Source of the DNA: Dromaius novaehollandiae
Lineage: Eukaryota > Chordata > Aves > Casuariiformes > Dromaiidae
Assembly: GCF_036370855.1 (NCBI RefSeq)
Contig: NC_088108.1
Span: 12,299,448 to 12,363,447, forward strand
DNA: 64,000 bases
Direction: 5' to 3'
Below the pieces are notes generated by a model. That model was not told the DNA's origin. It made no database searches and worked only from the letters and a program-made list of their open reading frames with translations. Positions 38,025 to 49,724 of the stretch are shown here, one piece after another; within the stretch, counting starts at the first letter, position 1, and every line of letters begins with the position of its first letter. Made by a program: the position numbers and the translations under genes.

Positions 38025-38112
38025 AGCTGTGAGATCCACAGCAAGGACGTTCTGGGACTTGGAGACCTGGTTTCTATTCCTGTCTCTGTTACTGATCTGT
38101 TTACCTGAACAT
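38025..38112 (+). mobile_element. Remnant of an ancient MIR-like tRNA SINE, 5' part
   Basis: The core at 38053-38093 reads GGGACTTGGAGACCTGG, then TTTCTATTCCTG, then TCTCTGTTACTG. This closely follows the tRNA-derived head of MIR-like amniote SINEs ('gggactgggagtc...cctgggttctattcctggctctgccactg'). The B-box position (GGTTTCTATTCC) is degraded. The likely 3' part lies at 38360-38495. Identification rests on recall of consensus wording. Confidence 0.55.
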
Positions 38113-38359
38113 ACGTTGATTTGTCTTCCCAAACACAGCAACAGGGCTACATGACACAGTGCCGTGCCATGCAGGGAGAAACGGGTGAACCTTGAGCCAA
38201 ACGCTTCAAGGGCCAGAAGCTATATGGCTATCTCAGTGCAGCTCTGTGCATGGGTGAAGGCTTCTCCTAAGGACAAAGCAGGGCAGGTGCCAAGCAGAAT
38301 TGGGATCACGAATCCAAGAATACTTGGGATAACGAGTCTTAAAAGCTTCTTGCTGCTAT

Positions 38360-38495
38360 CCTGCTGTGTGACACAGTGCTAGCTGTTTTGCCTTTGTTTT
38401 CCCTTAAAAGTTTGCTTGTCTTGTCTGTGTTGTAAAACGTTTGGGGAATGGACTGTCTCTCACAATGAGATTTCAAAGCACCTGAAGCAATAACT
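38360..38495 (+). mobile_element. Probable 3' part of the same SINE
   Basis: The block contains CCTGCTGTGTGACACAGTGC, then TTGCCTTTGTTTTCCC, then TTTGGGGAATGGACTGTCTC. These match successive phrases of MIR-like reptile SINEs ('cctgctgtgtgaccttgggc', 'tgcctcagtttccc', 'tttggggcagggactgtctc') in the same order. It lies about 250 bases after the 5' part, so either sequence was inserted between them or these are two separate copies. Confidence 0.45.
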
Positions 38496-39828
38496 TCCAG
38501 ATCTTTAAATTCCCTGGATATTCTTGTAAACTGACTAATATTAATACTTAATGTTCCGTGCCCTCTACTTCACTTTCTCTGGCCACTATTCTGATTAAGG
38601 AAAAGTAAGATTTTCTTCTGGAAGAAAATGGCATTTGGAAATATGTGCTATGAGGAGATATTTAGAGGAATATCTCTCATTGGCATATAATATGATTTCG
38701 TGAACTACGATTTTGCTCTAAGGTAATCTTTCTATATTTCTTGGAAAGACCTGTCGCCAGGGGTTTCAAGAATGAGGGCAACACTTATTGGGGGAGGGAG
38801 GTCAGGGACACTATAATGTCTGTCTTCAACCATACACAAGTTCATCCAACTCATACTGTTTGTAGTGCCTGGAAGGAAATAATACAGCAGTGTAATAATT
38901 TCACAAAACTTCTGTCCAATGTGTCAGTGTTGGTTTTTTGTTTGTTTTTTTGTGCATATTATGCTGTTCACGTGCAGAACGCTTTTTCAACACACAGTAA
39001 CAGGATAGTAACACTGAATTTGATATAAGCACTGGGAGGCAAACATGAGGTAACTCTGTGATACCGCTAAATTACAATCTGGCATTATAAATCACATTTG
39101 ATTTCAGTTGATTAGGTTGGAAAATAAATGTTAGTTTTTTGCTGAAACTATTATGAGGCTCTTTAAAGTTTTACAGGTTTATTCCATATTGATAGCTGAC
39201 CGCAGTATAGTTGTGTTTTAGTTTTTCAATGAGAAAGAAAGATGTAGGGCTGGGAGGGATCATATGAAACTTTGAAAGGGCCGTTGAATTTTCAGCAACA
39301 GAAGAGAAAGTGTGGCACGTTAATCCCAGGCTGTGTACTTCATGCAGAAAGGCTAGGCAATCCTGTCTTAGTAGCCAGCATCCTCTTTCTAGATTTATAC
39401 ATAAAAGAGGCTCAGCTGTCTTAATGTGACTGTTTCTTCCTGTTTCTGTACAAGCATCAAACCTAACAGAGGATTTGGAAGGGAAAAGATTTTTGTGCAA
39501 GCCAGGATGAGGGATGGATAAACCAGAGATGCCTTCATCCCATTCCTGAAACACTCTCTTTCCCTGAAAAGGAAGAGATATTAGCAAATGGGAAAAGACA
39601 ATGGAAAGAAGAGACAAAAACCTCTGGATTTCACTATTCCATTTGTCAGTTCAAATGTCCGTATACAAGACCAGAATAATCATGATACTAGATTAAATAA
39701 ATTTATTGGGGGGGGTAAGGTTATTTGTATAATTTTTGTTTCTGTAGCATCTGCTTTGCTTTGCAAAGTGTATTTTGGTTGTAACTCGACTGTGACTTTT
39801 TCTCTATGGTTCACAAAGTGTGAAATAC

Positions 39829-39853
39829 TTTTTTTTTTTTTTTTTTTTTTTTT
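39829..39853. repeat. Poly(T) tract, 25 bases
   Basis: Twenty-five T in a row with no adjoining retrocopy features. Confidence 0.95.
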
Positions 39854-41554
39854 AATGGTAGTTCAAACTTATGTCTGATTGTATTTGCCCATATGGTGGG
39901 GCTTTGAGAAACCAATACTAATTGGTCAAGAGAAGTACTGACAGAATCATCAGTAATCTTTTAATCTTTGCTGTTGGGATCAGCTCAGATGTGTATCCTT
40001 TCTGCGGAGGAAGAAGAATCCGCTTCCCTCCCTTAAGAGGTGGGAATATAGGTGAGAAGTTGGAACGTCTTTGAAGAGACTTTTGCATCTGTCTTGTCAC
40101 TTCAGGACAGAATTACCTCGGATAATGTTTCTAATTTCAGTATCAAAATGAACGTCAGAGTAGTCTAATCTTTCCGCTTACCTTTCATTCAACATGCAGA
40201 GCAGAAAAGTCAATATTAGTCATAGCAACATCCTGCTTTTTAAAAGAAAAGTCAGCGGCTGTGCTTAGCTGTCCTTGTTCTTAACATGGTCTTGCAATGA
40301 CTAACCTGGTATTGTTTTCAACCAAGTCCTGATCCGCAACCCACTGAAGTGGAGCAGAACACTTTATGACTTCAGAGGGCTTTGGATCAGTTGGCTTTAT
40401 ACTGCCCTGCTGTTGCTAAGGATCAGTGAATCTGTTGCTCTGGCACATTTTCAAACATTGCCCTTGAAATAGTTGCTTATTCACTGAGCAGCCTGTTTAC
40501 AACAGATCACAACGTCACCAAATTGTATAACCTCACTAGGTTATTATTTGCATCAATAGATCCCAGTTTCACAAGTATATAATAGCTCTTCAAGGCTAAG
40601 CATATTTTCCTCAAGCTTCTCTCCTTGATTTCTTCGTAATAGCTAACCTGAGTCTCTGTGGAGACTGCTCTGCCTTATGTTCCAGTAAAAATGAATTACA
40701 GATGAAATGAGGATTTAATTTGAAGGAAATAGCCAAGCATGCTTACTACAGTAAGGCCAGGGAAAAAGGCCTTTTTAATAATTCTTGTAAGAAAGAGTTC
40801 ATCATGCAACATGTAGGTGAAATCCGTCTAAATAAGGAAAGAACACCGGTGAATTTGTGGAAAGTGCCGAAAGTCAACATAAACGTTATCTTGTTTTGCT
40901 ATGCCATCTTGTACTGTTTTTCTTAAAATAATTCTTCATGGTCATAACTTTGTTTCTGAGGTTTTGTAATACCAGTGTAAGCTGCTTGAAACATATTCTT
41001 TTTTTAATATTTCTTGTGCACCAGGAAAAACTCGGGTCTGTGAAAGTGATATAAACCATTAGTTGCTGCTTCCTGTTTCAGTTCTCAAAAAATAGTCAGT
41101 AAAGAAACAGTGGTACTTTTGAGTTATCAGTGAGCTTTGCAAATTATTTCGTTTTGAATTTTTAATGTATCATGTGCAATTATGATGCATTAGACGCATC
41201 AAGAACTAAAATAGCTACTTTTCCACTAGACAGCTCACTAATCGACATTCTGACCTTGGAAGTAAAGTAGACAAAAGGACAGTTTTAATATGCTGTGAGG
41301 ATATTTCTTCTTGATCAGAAGTAGTATCTTGCTAGCTTTATATTTAAATTGAAAAAAATGGTTACCACCGTGAGCAGGTAACAAGAAGCTCAGTGCTTAT
41401 GACTCGCTAGCTAGAGTTTTTGACCCCAGTATCGTGACTCCTCATGTGTCTAGATTGGTATGGGTGATAAAAGAAGTTTACTGTTTTCTGAAAACGTTTA
41501 GCAGCTACATTTATGACGACCAGTTACGTTTGGAAAGAGCACAGCCTGGCAGGC

Positions 41555-41665
41555 TCTGACCGGTTCAGCTTTCAGCGCGGATTCTCTCCCGCGCTGGCTC
41601 GGCCCCCGTTCTGCGCGTGCCGCCCTCCTACGCGGGACAGCCCGATGCCTTCAGGACAGTGTTTC
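41555..41665. other. Small CpG-rich islet
   Basis: About 110 bases rich in CpG (CAGCGCGG, CCCGCGCTGG, TGCGCGTGCCG, ACGCGGGAC) sit abruptly in AT-rich DNA. A short frame at 41513-41716 crosses it but resembles nothing known. It may be part of the same unit as the richer patch at 41930-42125. Confidence 0.45.
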
Positions 41666-41835
41666 CTTCCACAAACGGATTTGGGGCTTGGGGAAAACTT
41701 GCTATTCAGAAAGTGAATGCCTTTTCTGAACTCTGAAAAAGTAAACAGTGAATTCATCGAACTAGTAAAGCTCTGCAGAAATGTGCTTTAACAGAGAGAG
41801 AAAGAAAAAAATATAACAAATAAACCCAAAGAAAC

Positions 41836-41856
41836 AAAAAAAAAAAAAAAAAAAAA
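41836..41856. repeat. Poly(A) tract, 21 bases
   Basis: Twenty-one A at the end of a longer A-rich purine stretch that starts near 41790. It separates the two CpG-rich patches on either side. Confidence 0.95.
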
Positions 41857-41929
41857 GGAATAATTTCTGTTGTACCAAATCTTGCAGTGGTGCAATAGTC
41901 AAACCTAGGGCTGGATTCTCATGCCAGCG

Positions 41930-42125
41930 TTGCTCGGGCAGCCTGCGTGAAGAGAAGGCGCTGGCCTCTCCTCTGTTGGCGTCTCCCTCGGGGAGGTGTC
42001 CAGGCAGAGCGGCCCTCAGCCCCTCGCGACGCCGTTCTGCAGCCTGCGGGGCTGCTCGGGACGCAGAGCGCTGCCAGAGCGTGGCTTTTGGGTCATCCTC
42101 CCGTGGCGATTAGCCTCCCTCTTAA
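41930..42125. other. CpG-rich islet
   Basis: About 195 bases of high GC with many CpGs (for example CCCTCGGGGAGG, CCCCTCGCGACGCCG, GCTCGGGACGCAGAGCGC). A frame at 41947-42165 is open but matches no known protein. It could be a small promoter islet or an old GC-rich repeat. Confidence 0.45.
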
Positions 42126-45100
42126 GGGCCTTTGCTGGTTAGCCCAAGTTAGAGTGCTGTTTTGATAAATGTGACCTATGCTGTGTCTGTGAAGTGGGGC
42201 TAAGGATGGAAAACTTGTTAGTGAAGTGAAGCCTCTTTCAGAAGGTGCTTTAAGGAGGTCTTGGTGGTAGCAGGTAACCTTGCTGTGTGTCTAAGCGAGT
42301 ATGTTTGTTTCATTAACCTGGTGAGGGTTATGGTCTGTGGGAGGCAAAAGTTTCCTAGCACCCTTAAGTACCTTAGGAAAGGTCTTTTTCTTACAGCTGA
42401 AGAAAGCCAGCAGACACCCTAAACCCTGAAGCAGAAGATAAAGAAGAGCGCTATTTTCTTATGCAGAAGTTCTGTGCTCTGACCACTGTCAGTCCTTTAT
42501 CTACAATATGCTAAGGGGCAAACTTTCAATAAGCAAGGATACCTCAGTGCCTTTCTAATGAGAAAGGATCTAAAGAAGAAGCTGCTTTGACTAGAGAGAA
42601 GCAAAGAGTAACATTATCTGCTTTGAAATATTTTCCCGTACAGAAAGCACCACACCTTTTGGGAATAAGAAGTAATTTTTTTCCCTCTAGATAAATGTTA
42701 AATAATTGATGTGCTTGGAACAGATGTGGCATCTATCTGGTGTTTTAAATGTAAACAAAATAAATTATTCTCTCCATTTATAATGCTCGGATAGGTATAC
42801 AAATAATATTTTACAAGGATTGCTGAGTTTTAACACAGTAAAGAATGAGGTCTATTAAAGTGAAATGAAAAAAACAAATTATTGATTTGGAAATCTCTTT
42901 ACATTACAAAAACTAATACAAAGCAAGCTTCTTTTAAACAAAATTTGCTTCAAAAGCAATGAGTCTGTCAAAATTTAAATATTTTGTTAGTGATCATTTT
43001 GAAGTATACTAGTTTCTTTGGATTTTTATAAATGTTGCAGTTTATTCTGCTTTAGATGATCCTTTTTTCCCCTCTTGTGTTTCTGATTTAATCCATCGTT
43101 ACAGTAAGAAGGGGTTCTTAAGAAAACCGGGTCAGTGTTGTTACGCGTGGAGTTTTCATCTTTCCAAGATTTTGTGATTGCCCTTGAATGAAGAACATGG
43201 CTTAGGGGAGAGCAAACTGGAGGTGACTGTGATGAGCTATAGAACTGCTTGCTACTGGAACCACTGCTAATTACTACTAATTTACCTCCTTAGATACTGT
43301 CCATGACTTCATATGGAAAGCTTTTATTTATTAAGCTCCATTCATGTAGCAATCATTTTTCTCCTTTTTTCTCAAGACAGATTTGCAGTGTAGAAAAGCA
43401 TATAATGCTCATTCTTGTGTTATATATGAAGCTGGGCTTGTTCTACCAATTCTGTGGATGTAAACTCCAAATCTCAGAAATATGAGAAGTTGAGGTGTTG
43501 AGCTGCAGGTGGGAGTATCATGTAAGCTGTGCCTGCTTCTGTGCAATTAATACATCTGTGATTTTTACAAAAATAAATTGGAATGTTCTGCCCTATGCCT
43601 CAAGCAAAATGCTACAAATGCAAAATTTAAAGTAAATGACAATCTCTGGCTGTCATAATGTAGACTTTGATTTGTGTTTTTGTGACTTCGTGTGAAATAC
43701 CATGTTTTATTTTGAAAGTGTGTTCTCAGATATTGCATGAATGTCTAGTCCTTGGTTTGAAAACAGAGGTGACTTTGTTTTTTGGCCTGTTTACCCAAGA
43801 GAAGAGCATGGAGTTCTTAGTATTTCTGAAAACTGATGGATAGGATTATGAGCAGATTTTTCAGGATTATCTCAAAGTATATTTTGGAGTCTGTAGTTGT
43901 CATAATATATTTCTCTCTCTGGTAATTTCTTTGAAGATGAGAGGGAATATGTGTGGTTAGAAAATGCAGTCCTTTCCTTACTTTTGCTCTTATTATACAT
44001 TGTTACTCAGAAAAGGGGGGAGAGGGAACAACTTGAGTAGTCTGTAAATGTTGACTTCTGGGTGTTTGCTTTTTATAGAATGATGACTTTATAACTGATG
44101 GATGTAACACAATGCCAAAAGCACTAGACTTGGAGTAAGTTTGGCCCTCTGATTTGAAGGTCATTGTTATTAAACCTGGGCATTACAGAAGTGATGCCAC
44201 AGAACAAAGTGTTATCATTAGCATGAACCAAGAAACTCTCTGTTGATACTGCAGCTTGTTAAAGCTAACCCAGCCTGACACCACCTTGCGTCATATTTAA
44301 TTACTCTCAAGTTTAGCAGCAATCATGAGTAAAGCCCCTGGGTTAAAATTCAAAATAATTTAATTTCATATATTGTAAATAAATGCTGAAAGTTTCTGTA
44401 GAATTTCAGAATGTACTAGTAGTTGAGCAAAACATCAAAGATTTATGTACATTAATATTCGTAGATCTTAGATGTGCCCTAGAGGTGAATTTGGTTTGGA
44501 CTGGAGGAGGGGGTGTGTGTGTGCACGCTCATGCATGACAAGCAGGAGTAGGTGACAGCCTGCAGAGTATCACAGACCTGGGAATCCCAATTTTACTAAC
44601 GTTAAATATTCCTGATGATGTTCAATTCCAGCGCCCCAGAGAACGTACAAAAGAAACTGTTCCCAGGCTCCCGAAGTGGAGGGATATAAATGGGCAGAGT
44701 ATGGGGTGCTAAAAAACACGTTACATACACATTGTTTGCTTAATAGGGGAACAGCTGAGACTGATACTTGACACAGTAACAGCAGCCACATACAGCTCTG
44801 TTACGGAGCACAAGTTTCTTGTGAAAATTTCCTGGAAACAGTGAAGAAAGCCTCACTTGTGATTCCAGCGCAGGTCCTAGCCAGGCCACCTCGCCTCCCT
44901 TCCCCAGGAAGCGGCACATGCTTTCTGGGCTAGATTTGGGCAGTAAAGGGTTTGCTTTTCATTACTTCAGAGCATTTAGTTAAGATACTCACTTTTTGAA
45001 ATTAGGAAAAGACAAGCACTGTGTGCACTGCCCTGCCCCTTCTGGGACTGCTGCTTCAATAGTATATGCAGAAGCAAAGACTGCTCCTGCTTACCTAGAA

Positions 45101-45723
45101 AATTTGCTCTGGCTTCCTTGAGGTATTAAGGTAATGGAAGACAAATGCTGACCGCTCTTATGGATGAGATGAAGATAGGCCAGAGTTAACTGTAGGGGTA
45201 AGAATTCAGAGCTTGATTATTATGAGAGTTTTCTGCTTTTCAGATGGAAACAAAAGCTAAAAATTACTTTAGAAACAGAAGTTCAGTGGAAAAAAATAGT
45301 TTCAGATTTCTCCAGTAAGACACCCAGAAATTTGTTGCTACCATATGTGATTCCAACTTTACTTTTTATGATCATGTTGTTCTATTTTTTTACATTGATT
45401 AATGTCAGGCTCTGTGCAGAGGTAACTGGCATTAATGCTGTGATGTGAAGTCGTCCAGCTGCTTGCCACACTGACACCACCGTGGGGGCTCAGAAGGCAG
45501 CCTGGTTGCACTGACCTTTTCCACGGAACAGGCATCCTCTTGTCTTCGCTCCCACCAGGCGAAGTTAGGCTTGAGTGTCCTGCAGGTGCCTTCAGGCACG
45601 GTGACAGCTTCTGCTGAGCTAACCCAGCTGCGGTGACTAGCCATCTCTCACTGTGCAAAATGTGTGACTTGGGAGACATCTCTTACTTGATCTGCTTACT
45701 TGAGAATACTAGTGACTATTAGA

Positions 45724-45751
45724 TTTCTATAATTACTAGTAATTATAGAAA
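45724..45751. repeat. 28-bp perfect palindrome
   Basis: Bases 45724-45751 equal their own reverse complement, running TTTCTATAATTACT then AGTAATTATAGAAA with no spacer. Symmetry stops on both sides. It contains two inverted TAATTA-like homeodomain core sites. Confidence 0.9.
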
Positions 45752-47400
45752 GACACATCCAGGATTTATATGCTATTGTCCATTCCAGGTGTCCAGAGCA
45801 TCAACATAACATTTTTAGTATCTGCTTTGTTGTCAATACACCAAATAACTAATTGTGTGAACTAACACTTAGAATGTTTTACTTTGTGTTTCATTCTATT
45901 TGGTTTTTAAGTTTAGTATTTTTTTCTCCTTGTTAGCTTACTGCAGAAATAACTTTTAATGGTGGAAGATCTGCTCTAGTAAATGCATGAGGGGAAATCA
46001 TCAGTGAAGAAGTGCACAACAGAAAAATGTTTAGGAGGATGCTGGAAGTCAGATCTGGGCATGAATAGGAAAGAACAAGAGGCACTTGCAACTCTAAAAC
46101 GTACTCTGAACCATTCTTAAATCTTGCTTAGATGCGTAAGTGATAGGAGATAAATATACTCAACTTATTATTGAAAAAATACTCATCTGTTGCCTAATAC
46201 CATCCAAAAATTGAGATGCAAAGTATCCTTTGGAAAGGTAGGGGAGTGAGAAGACAAGGGGGAGACAGTAGCTGAGGAGAACCGTGGAGCTGCTGCGGAG
46301 TCTGCGAGAACTGTGTGAAGGCAGTGCAAGACTTGGACGCTCCTGATCCTTCTGCATGTGTGGTCCTGTGGCTGGTTATGTAAGCTAGCCCTAAAAAGCA
46401 TCCAATTTTTTCTGATGAAGTGATTTTTTATTTTTTAACTGCTTGATATAAAACAGTAGCCTAACCATTCTGAGATAAGATTTTTGGTCCTTTTTTAAGT
46501 TATTTGGAAAATAATTAAAAAAACCCCCCCCACCCTCCTCCTTGAAGGAAATACTATTACTAAGTGTTTCTGAAGCACGCTAAAATATACATAGCAAAAT
46601 CATTTCCGCGATAGGCCCAACTAGCTGTGCTTTGATGTAAGATTTTTCCCTTAAGGAAAATAATAATAATAAAAAGAAAGACTAATACATACATATTCAG
46701 TGAAACTATGTGAATATACAGTTCCTCTGTGAATTGTCTGTGCTTTAGCATTATCTAATGCCCACAGCTAGGCACCAGATAAAGCACAGATTTTTCTCTA
46801 CGTTAGCCCACATGTTTTCTTATATTGCAAGTGAATATATCCTGAGAGATACTTTGCTGCGTTGATGTTTCTATGATAAGCTGTATTTAAAAAAAAGAAA
46901 TCTCAAGGCTGATTGTTAATGTTGAACAAGGCTGGTAGTGACAAACTATTAGAGCAAGTTGATGCTGCAGGGCAGATTCTGTTTTATTTTACTCTGATGT
47001 CTTTGGTTTGTACACTGAAAGGTTAAAGCATGAAGAAAAACCAGCTCATTTTTAGTGTATTTCAGGAATACAGGGATTTTATGTAAGGCAAAGCAGGAGA
47101 GGCTGACTTGAAGTGCCTTTTTGGCAAGCTCCGAAGGCTTGGTGTGTGTAATATGGAGATACCGTAGTCACCGTATTTCAGCTAGACATGAATGAAGGAT
47201 GTGTGAAATGGATTTCTGTTTTTTAAAGTTAGACACCAACACGGACAGAAAAAGCAGACCGGTGGAAGTAGTTGTCCTATCTATTTCACAACTTTTAAGC
47301 TCCAGGTTCAATTCTCTTTTGTCACAGTTTTTTGTTTTATTTTTATGGTTTTTTGACTTTTTTCACTCCTTCCTCCTCTGTGGCATACTGTAAGACATGT

Positions 47401-47790
47401 AGGCCTAGATTTTTAACAGTAATTAGGCACTTAGTGCTTATAGGAACTGCATTCTGAATGCTTAATACATTACAAACGTGGCACCTTAGATCCATGCCTC
47501 AGTTTCTCTCTAAAGCTGAGGCAATATTACTTCTCCTTTTTACAAGTGTATTGCAAGATAAATGTATTAAATATTGTGACATGTTCAGAACCTATGTTAT
47601 TGGAGCTGCAAAAATACCTAATAAGTCTGGATTTATAGTCTTCATCTTGTAGAAATTACTTGGACAAAACTCAGTGTAACATGAATTATATCTTTGTAAC
47701 TCTGAAAGGCTTTTAGGCGGTAATCCAAATACCACTGAAGTTGCGTGAAAGACTCCTATCGACTTGAATGAACTTTGACTCAGGCCCATT
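47401..47790 (+). repeat. Composite ancient amniote repeat
   Basis: Several phrases that recur in reptile and bird repeats appear in order. They are GGCCTAGATTTTTAAC...TTAGGCAC at 47402-47430, CATGCCTCAGTTTCTCTC near 47492, AGATAAATGTATTAAATATT GTGA near 47555, and near 47730-47787 CACTGAAGTT, GACTCCTATCGACTTGAATG and CTCAGGCCC. The last set is a worn 'gaagtcaatgggagactcctattgacttcaatggg...caggccc'. Order and sense are consistent, so this is one diverged element or nested elements of great age. The family was not named. Confidence 0.5.
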
Positions 47791-48039
47791 AAAATTTGTC
47801 ATGAACAATTTTGGACACATGTTCTGCAAATGCACTTCAGTTCTGTTTGTGTGTCTTGTTTTTGTGAGTGAAGATGTTGCTTTGAGTAGGGCTGTGCAGG
47901 TGCCCAAGGCGTTCCACATCCGAACAGAAATATCTGGTTATTTTGGTTTATTGTGATAACCAAATATAGGTATAGGTGTATATATATGTATTATGTAGGC
48001 TATATATATGTGTAGGTAACGTTACTGTTTGCCATCAGT

Positions 48040-48345
48040 TGTGTTCAGGTCGGGGGGGTTAGTTTCGTAGGCAGGAGGGATTGCCAGCGCTAGAGACCGC
48101 AGCCGTGCGGCTGTGTTAACTCCTCTTACCTGTTCCCTCTGTCCCTTACGCCTCCGAAAAGAGGACCCGAGTCGGTGTGCTGTCCGACGCGGCTCTTGCT
48201 GGGCTGTGCCTTTCCCGCTGCTGGTAGCGTGGGCCTGGCTCTCGCTGGCACGTGCTCTGCAGCCCTGCGGAAACGTGCTCCTTTACGCCACTGGCGGGCT
48301 GATCCATTCGACTTCTCCATTTTGTGTGCGGCCCGAGGCTTTTAT
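48040..48345. other. CpG-rich islet near LTR copy 2
   Basis: About 300 bases carry dense CpG (CCGCAGCCGTGCGGC, GTCCGACGCGGC, CACTGGCGGGC, GTGCGGCCCGAGG). It contains a 6-bp-arm hairpin (GCCGTGCGGC region). A frame at 48113-48412 crosses it but resembles nothing known. It ends about 440 bases before LTR copy 2 and is not part of the LTR, since copy 1 has no such flank. Confidence 0.5.
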
Positions 48346-48779
48346 CCTGATTAAAGCATTCCCTGTAGAGCCACGCTTCAGGGAATGTGTTTTGGAAATA
48401 GTATCTGCGTGAGTGAAATTCTTAATCCTTGAATGCAAAATGTTAGCAAGAATTGGAAAGAAATATCCTTTTGTGGGATGTGAAATTTCATTGTGAAATT
48501 GAGTCTTGAAATAGACTTCAATACATCCTAAACATGATATTTCAAGAGATCCAGTACTGAGAATTTCTGGCAAAATGTAGATTTCCAATGAACCTTATTT
48601 TGTACTCAAGTGTCCATGATCATTGCTGTGGGGCACAGAGCTATCGGAATTGAGGTAAATTGAGGCCCTATCCCATTTATGCACAACTAAGAATGCAAAC
48701 TCTCTAAATGAGTTCAAATGACTTTTGCTGTAGACACAGAAAAATGCATTTGGTAGCTGCATTACCAGTATTCCAGTAA

Positions 48780-48784
48780 GCCCT
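48780..48784. repeat. Target-site duplication, left (GCCCT)
   Basis: GCCCT directly precedes LTR copy 2 and is repeated exactly at 49963-49967 after its last base. Confidence 0.85.
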
Positions 48785-48875
48785 TGTCCCGATCCAATAT
48801 CGGGAGGGTTTCATTACGATCCCAAGGACGAAATTAAGACGCTAAAACCAGTCAAATATTGTACAACCTTTTAAA

Positions 48876-48881
48876 TTTATT
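48876..48881 (-). terminator. LTR polyadenylation signal, copy 2
   Basis: AATAAA on the minus strand, at the same offset from the LTR's 3' end as in copy 1. One base beside it differs from copy 1, but the hexamer is intact. Confidence 0.7.
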
Positions 48882-48920
48882 TTCCACAGAGTGGGGAGAA
48901 AAGGTGGGGAAAGGCAAAGG

Positions 48921-48970
48921 GGAGGAGAGAGAGAAAGAGAGAGAGAGAAAAGGGGGAGAGAGAAAGAGAT
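48921..48970. repeat. GA-rich purine tract inside LTR copy 2
   Basis: An imperfect run of GA units with short A and G stretches. The matching part of copy 1 (11940-12005) is purine-rich but not GA-repeated, so the repeat expanded in copy 2 or was lost in copy 1. Confidence 0.8.
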
Positions 48971-49033
48971 ATCACCACCCGTGGATCCAGCAGCGTCCTG
49001 TTGGTCCTCTTCACCCTGGGTGTAAATTTTAGC

Positions 49034-49162
49034 GATGCGCGTGCAGTAATTACAACTTGAGCAGGGTCCGACCCTAGGTTGCCGCTGAAAAGTTTGGAGC
49101 CAAATCAGGGCAAATTAAATAAATAAATTGTAATGACACGCGTGCAGTAGTTACAGCTCGAG
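49034..49162. repeat. Internal duplication in LTR copy 2
   Basis: A 24-base unit beginning CGCGTGCAGTA at 49038-49061 recurs at 49139-49162, 101 bases later, with three differences. Copy 1 has only one related, degraded version of this unit, near 12044-12068. The spacer holds sequence absent from copy 1. This is either a duplication in copy 2's lineage or the ancestral state trimmed in copy 1. Confidence 0.7.
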
Positions 49163-49718
49163 TTGGGTGCCTCCAAAGAGGGACCCTGAACAAAGAAATC
49201 CCTGGGCAATTATAGCTTTTTCAAATTAAGTTTCCCACCCCTCACGCGGTAGTTCAGACCAATAGTAATTTTTGGGTCTGGGGTCTCCTGCTCCCTATTG
49301 GGTCTCATCGTTGTTCCCAGGCAGGCTGCTTTTCTCCCTTATCTTTACTGTTGCGGTTTCTGCTGACAAATGTGTTGATTCCTCGGGTTCTGCCCTTCTT
49401 TCTCAGGGCCCTGACAAACAGGTGTTGTTCCAGCAATTAGCACTGCCCCAGCGGTGACAGTAGGTGTTATCTTCCAAGGTCCTGACGAGAAGGATATAAT
49501 CCAGACCCCCCCCCTAATTAACACTGTTTCAGCAGTGAGGGGAGGCTTTGTTTCCCAGGGTCCTGGCGCCCAAGCAGGCCTTATTTCAAAGCCTTGACAT
49601 CCTCCCTCCCGGAGTGTGAATCATAGGAATGCAAACTGCTGGTAACTCCCTTATCTTTCCAGTCTGCACCAGCTCTGGGGCCCTTTCTCACTGAACTAGG
49701 GAGTGCGGCTAAGCAAGT

Positions 49719-49724
49719 TTTATA
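49719..49724 (-). promoter_or_regulatory. Candidate LTR TATA box, copy 2
   Basis: TATAAA on the minus strand inside the palindromic TTTTATAAAA, at the same relative place as 12622-12627 in copy 1. Confidence 0.45.

Larger units (their letters stand above)
38001..48779. other. Non-coding DNA with old repeats and CpG-rich islets
   Basis: No gene was recognised. The interval holds a two-part SINE remnant at 38.0-38.5 kb, CpG-rich islets near 41.6, 42.0 and 48.2 kb, A/T runs at 39.8 and 41.8 kb, a 28-bp palindrome at 45.7 kb and a composite ancient repeat at 47.4-47.8 kb. A GC-richer patch at about 45460-45640 has no recognisable content. The 148-codon minus-strand frame at 39171-39617 resembles nothing known. 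Confidence 0.7.

Noticed and set aside
39171..39617. 148-codon minus-strand open frame
   Set aside because: No recognisable domain, signal or splice context. One frame of this length is expected by chance among six frames over 64 kb.
44095..44180. Possible SINE phrase (GCACTAGACTTGGAGTAAG)
   Set aside because: Only one short phrase fits. No B box or 3' phrases follow.
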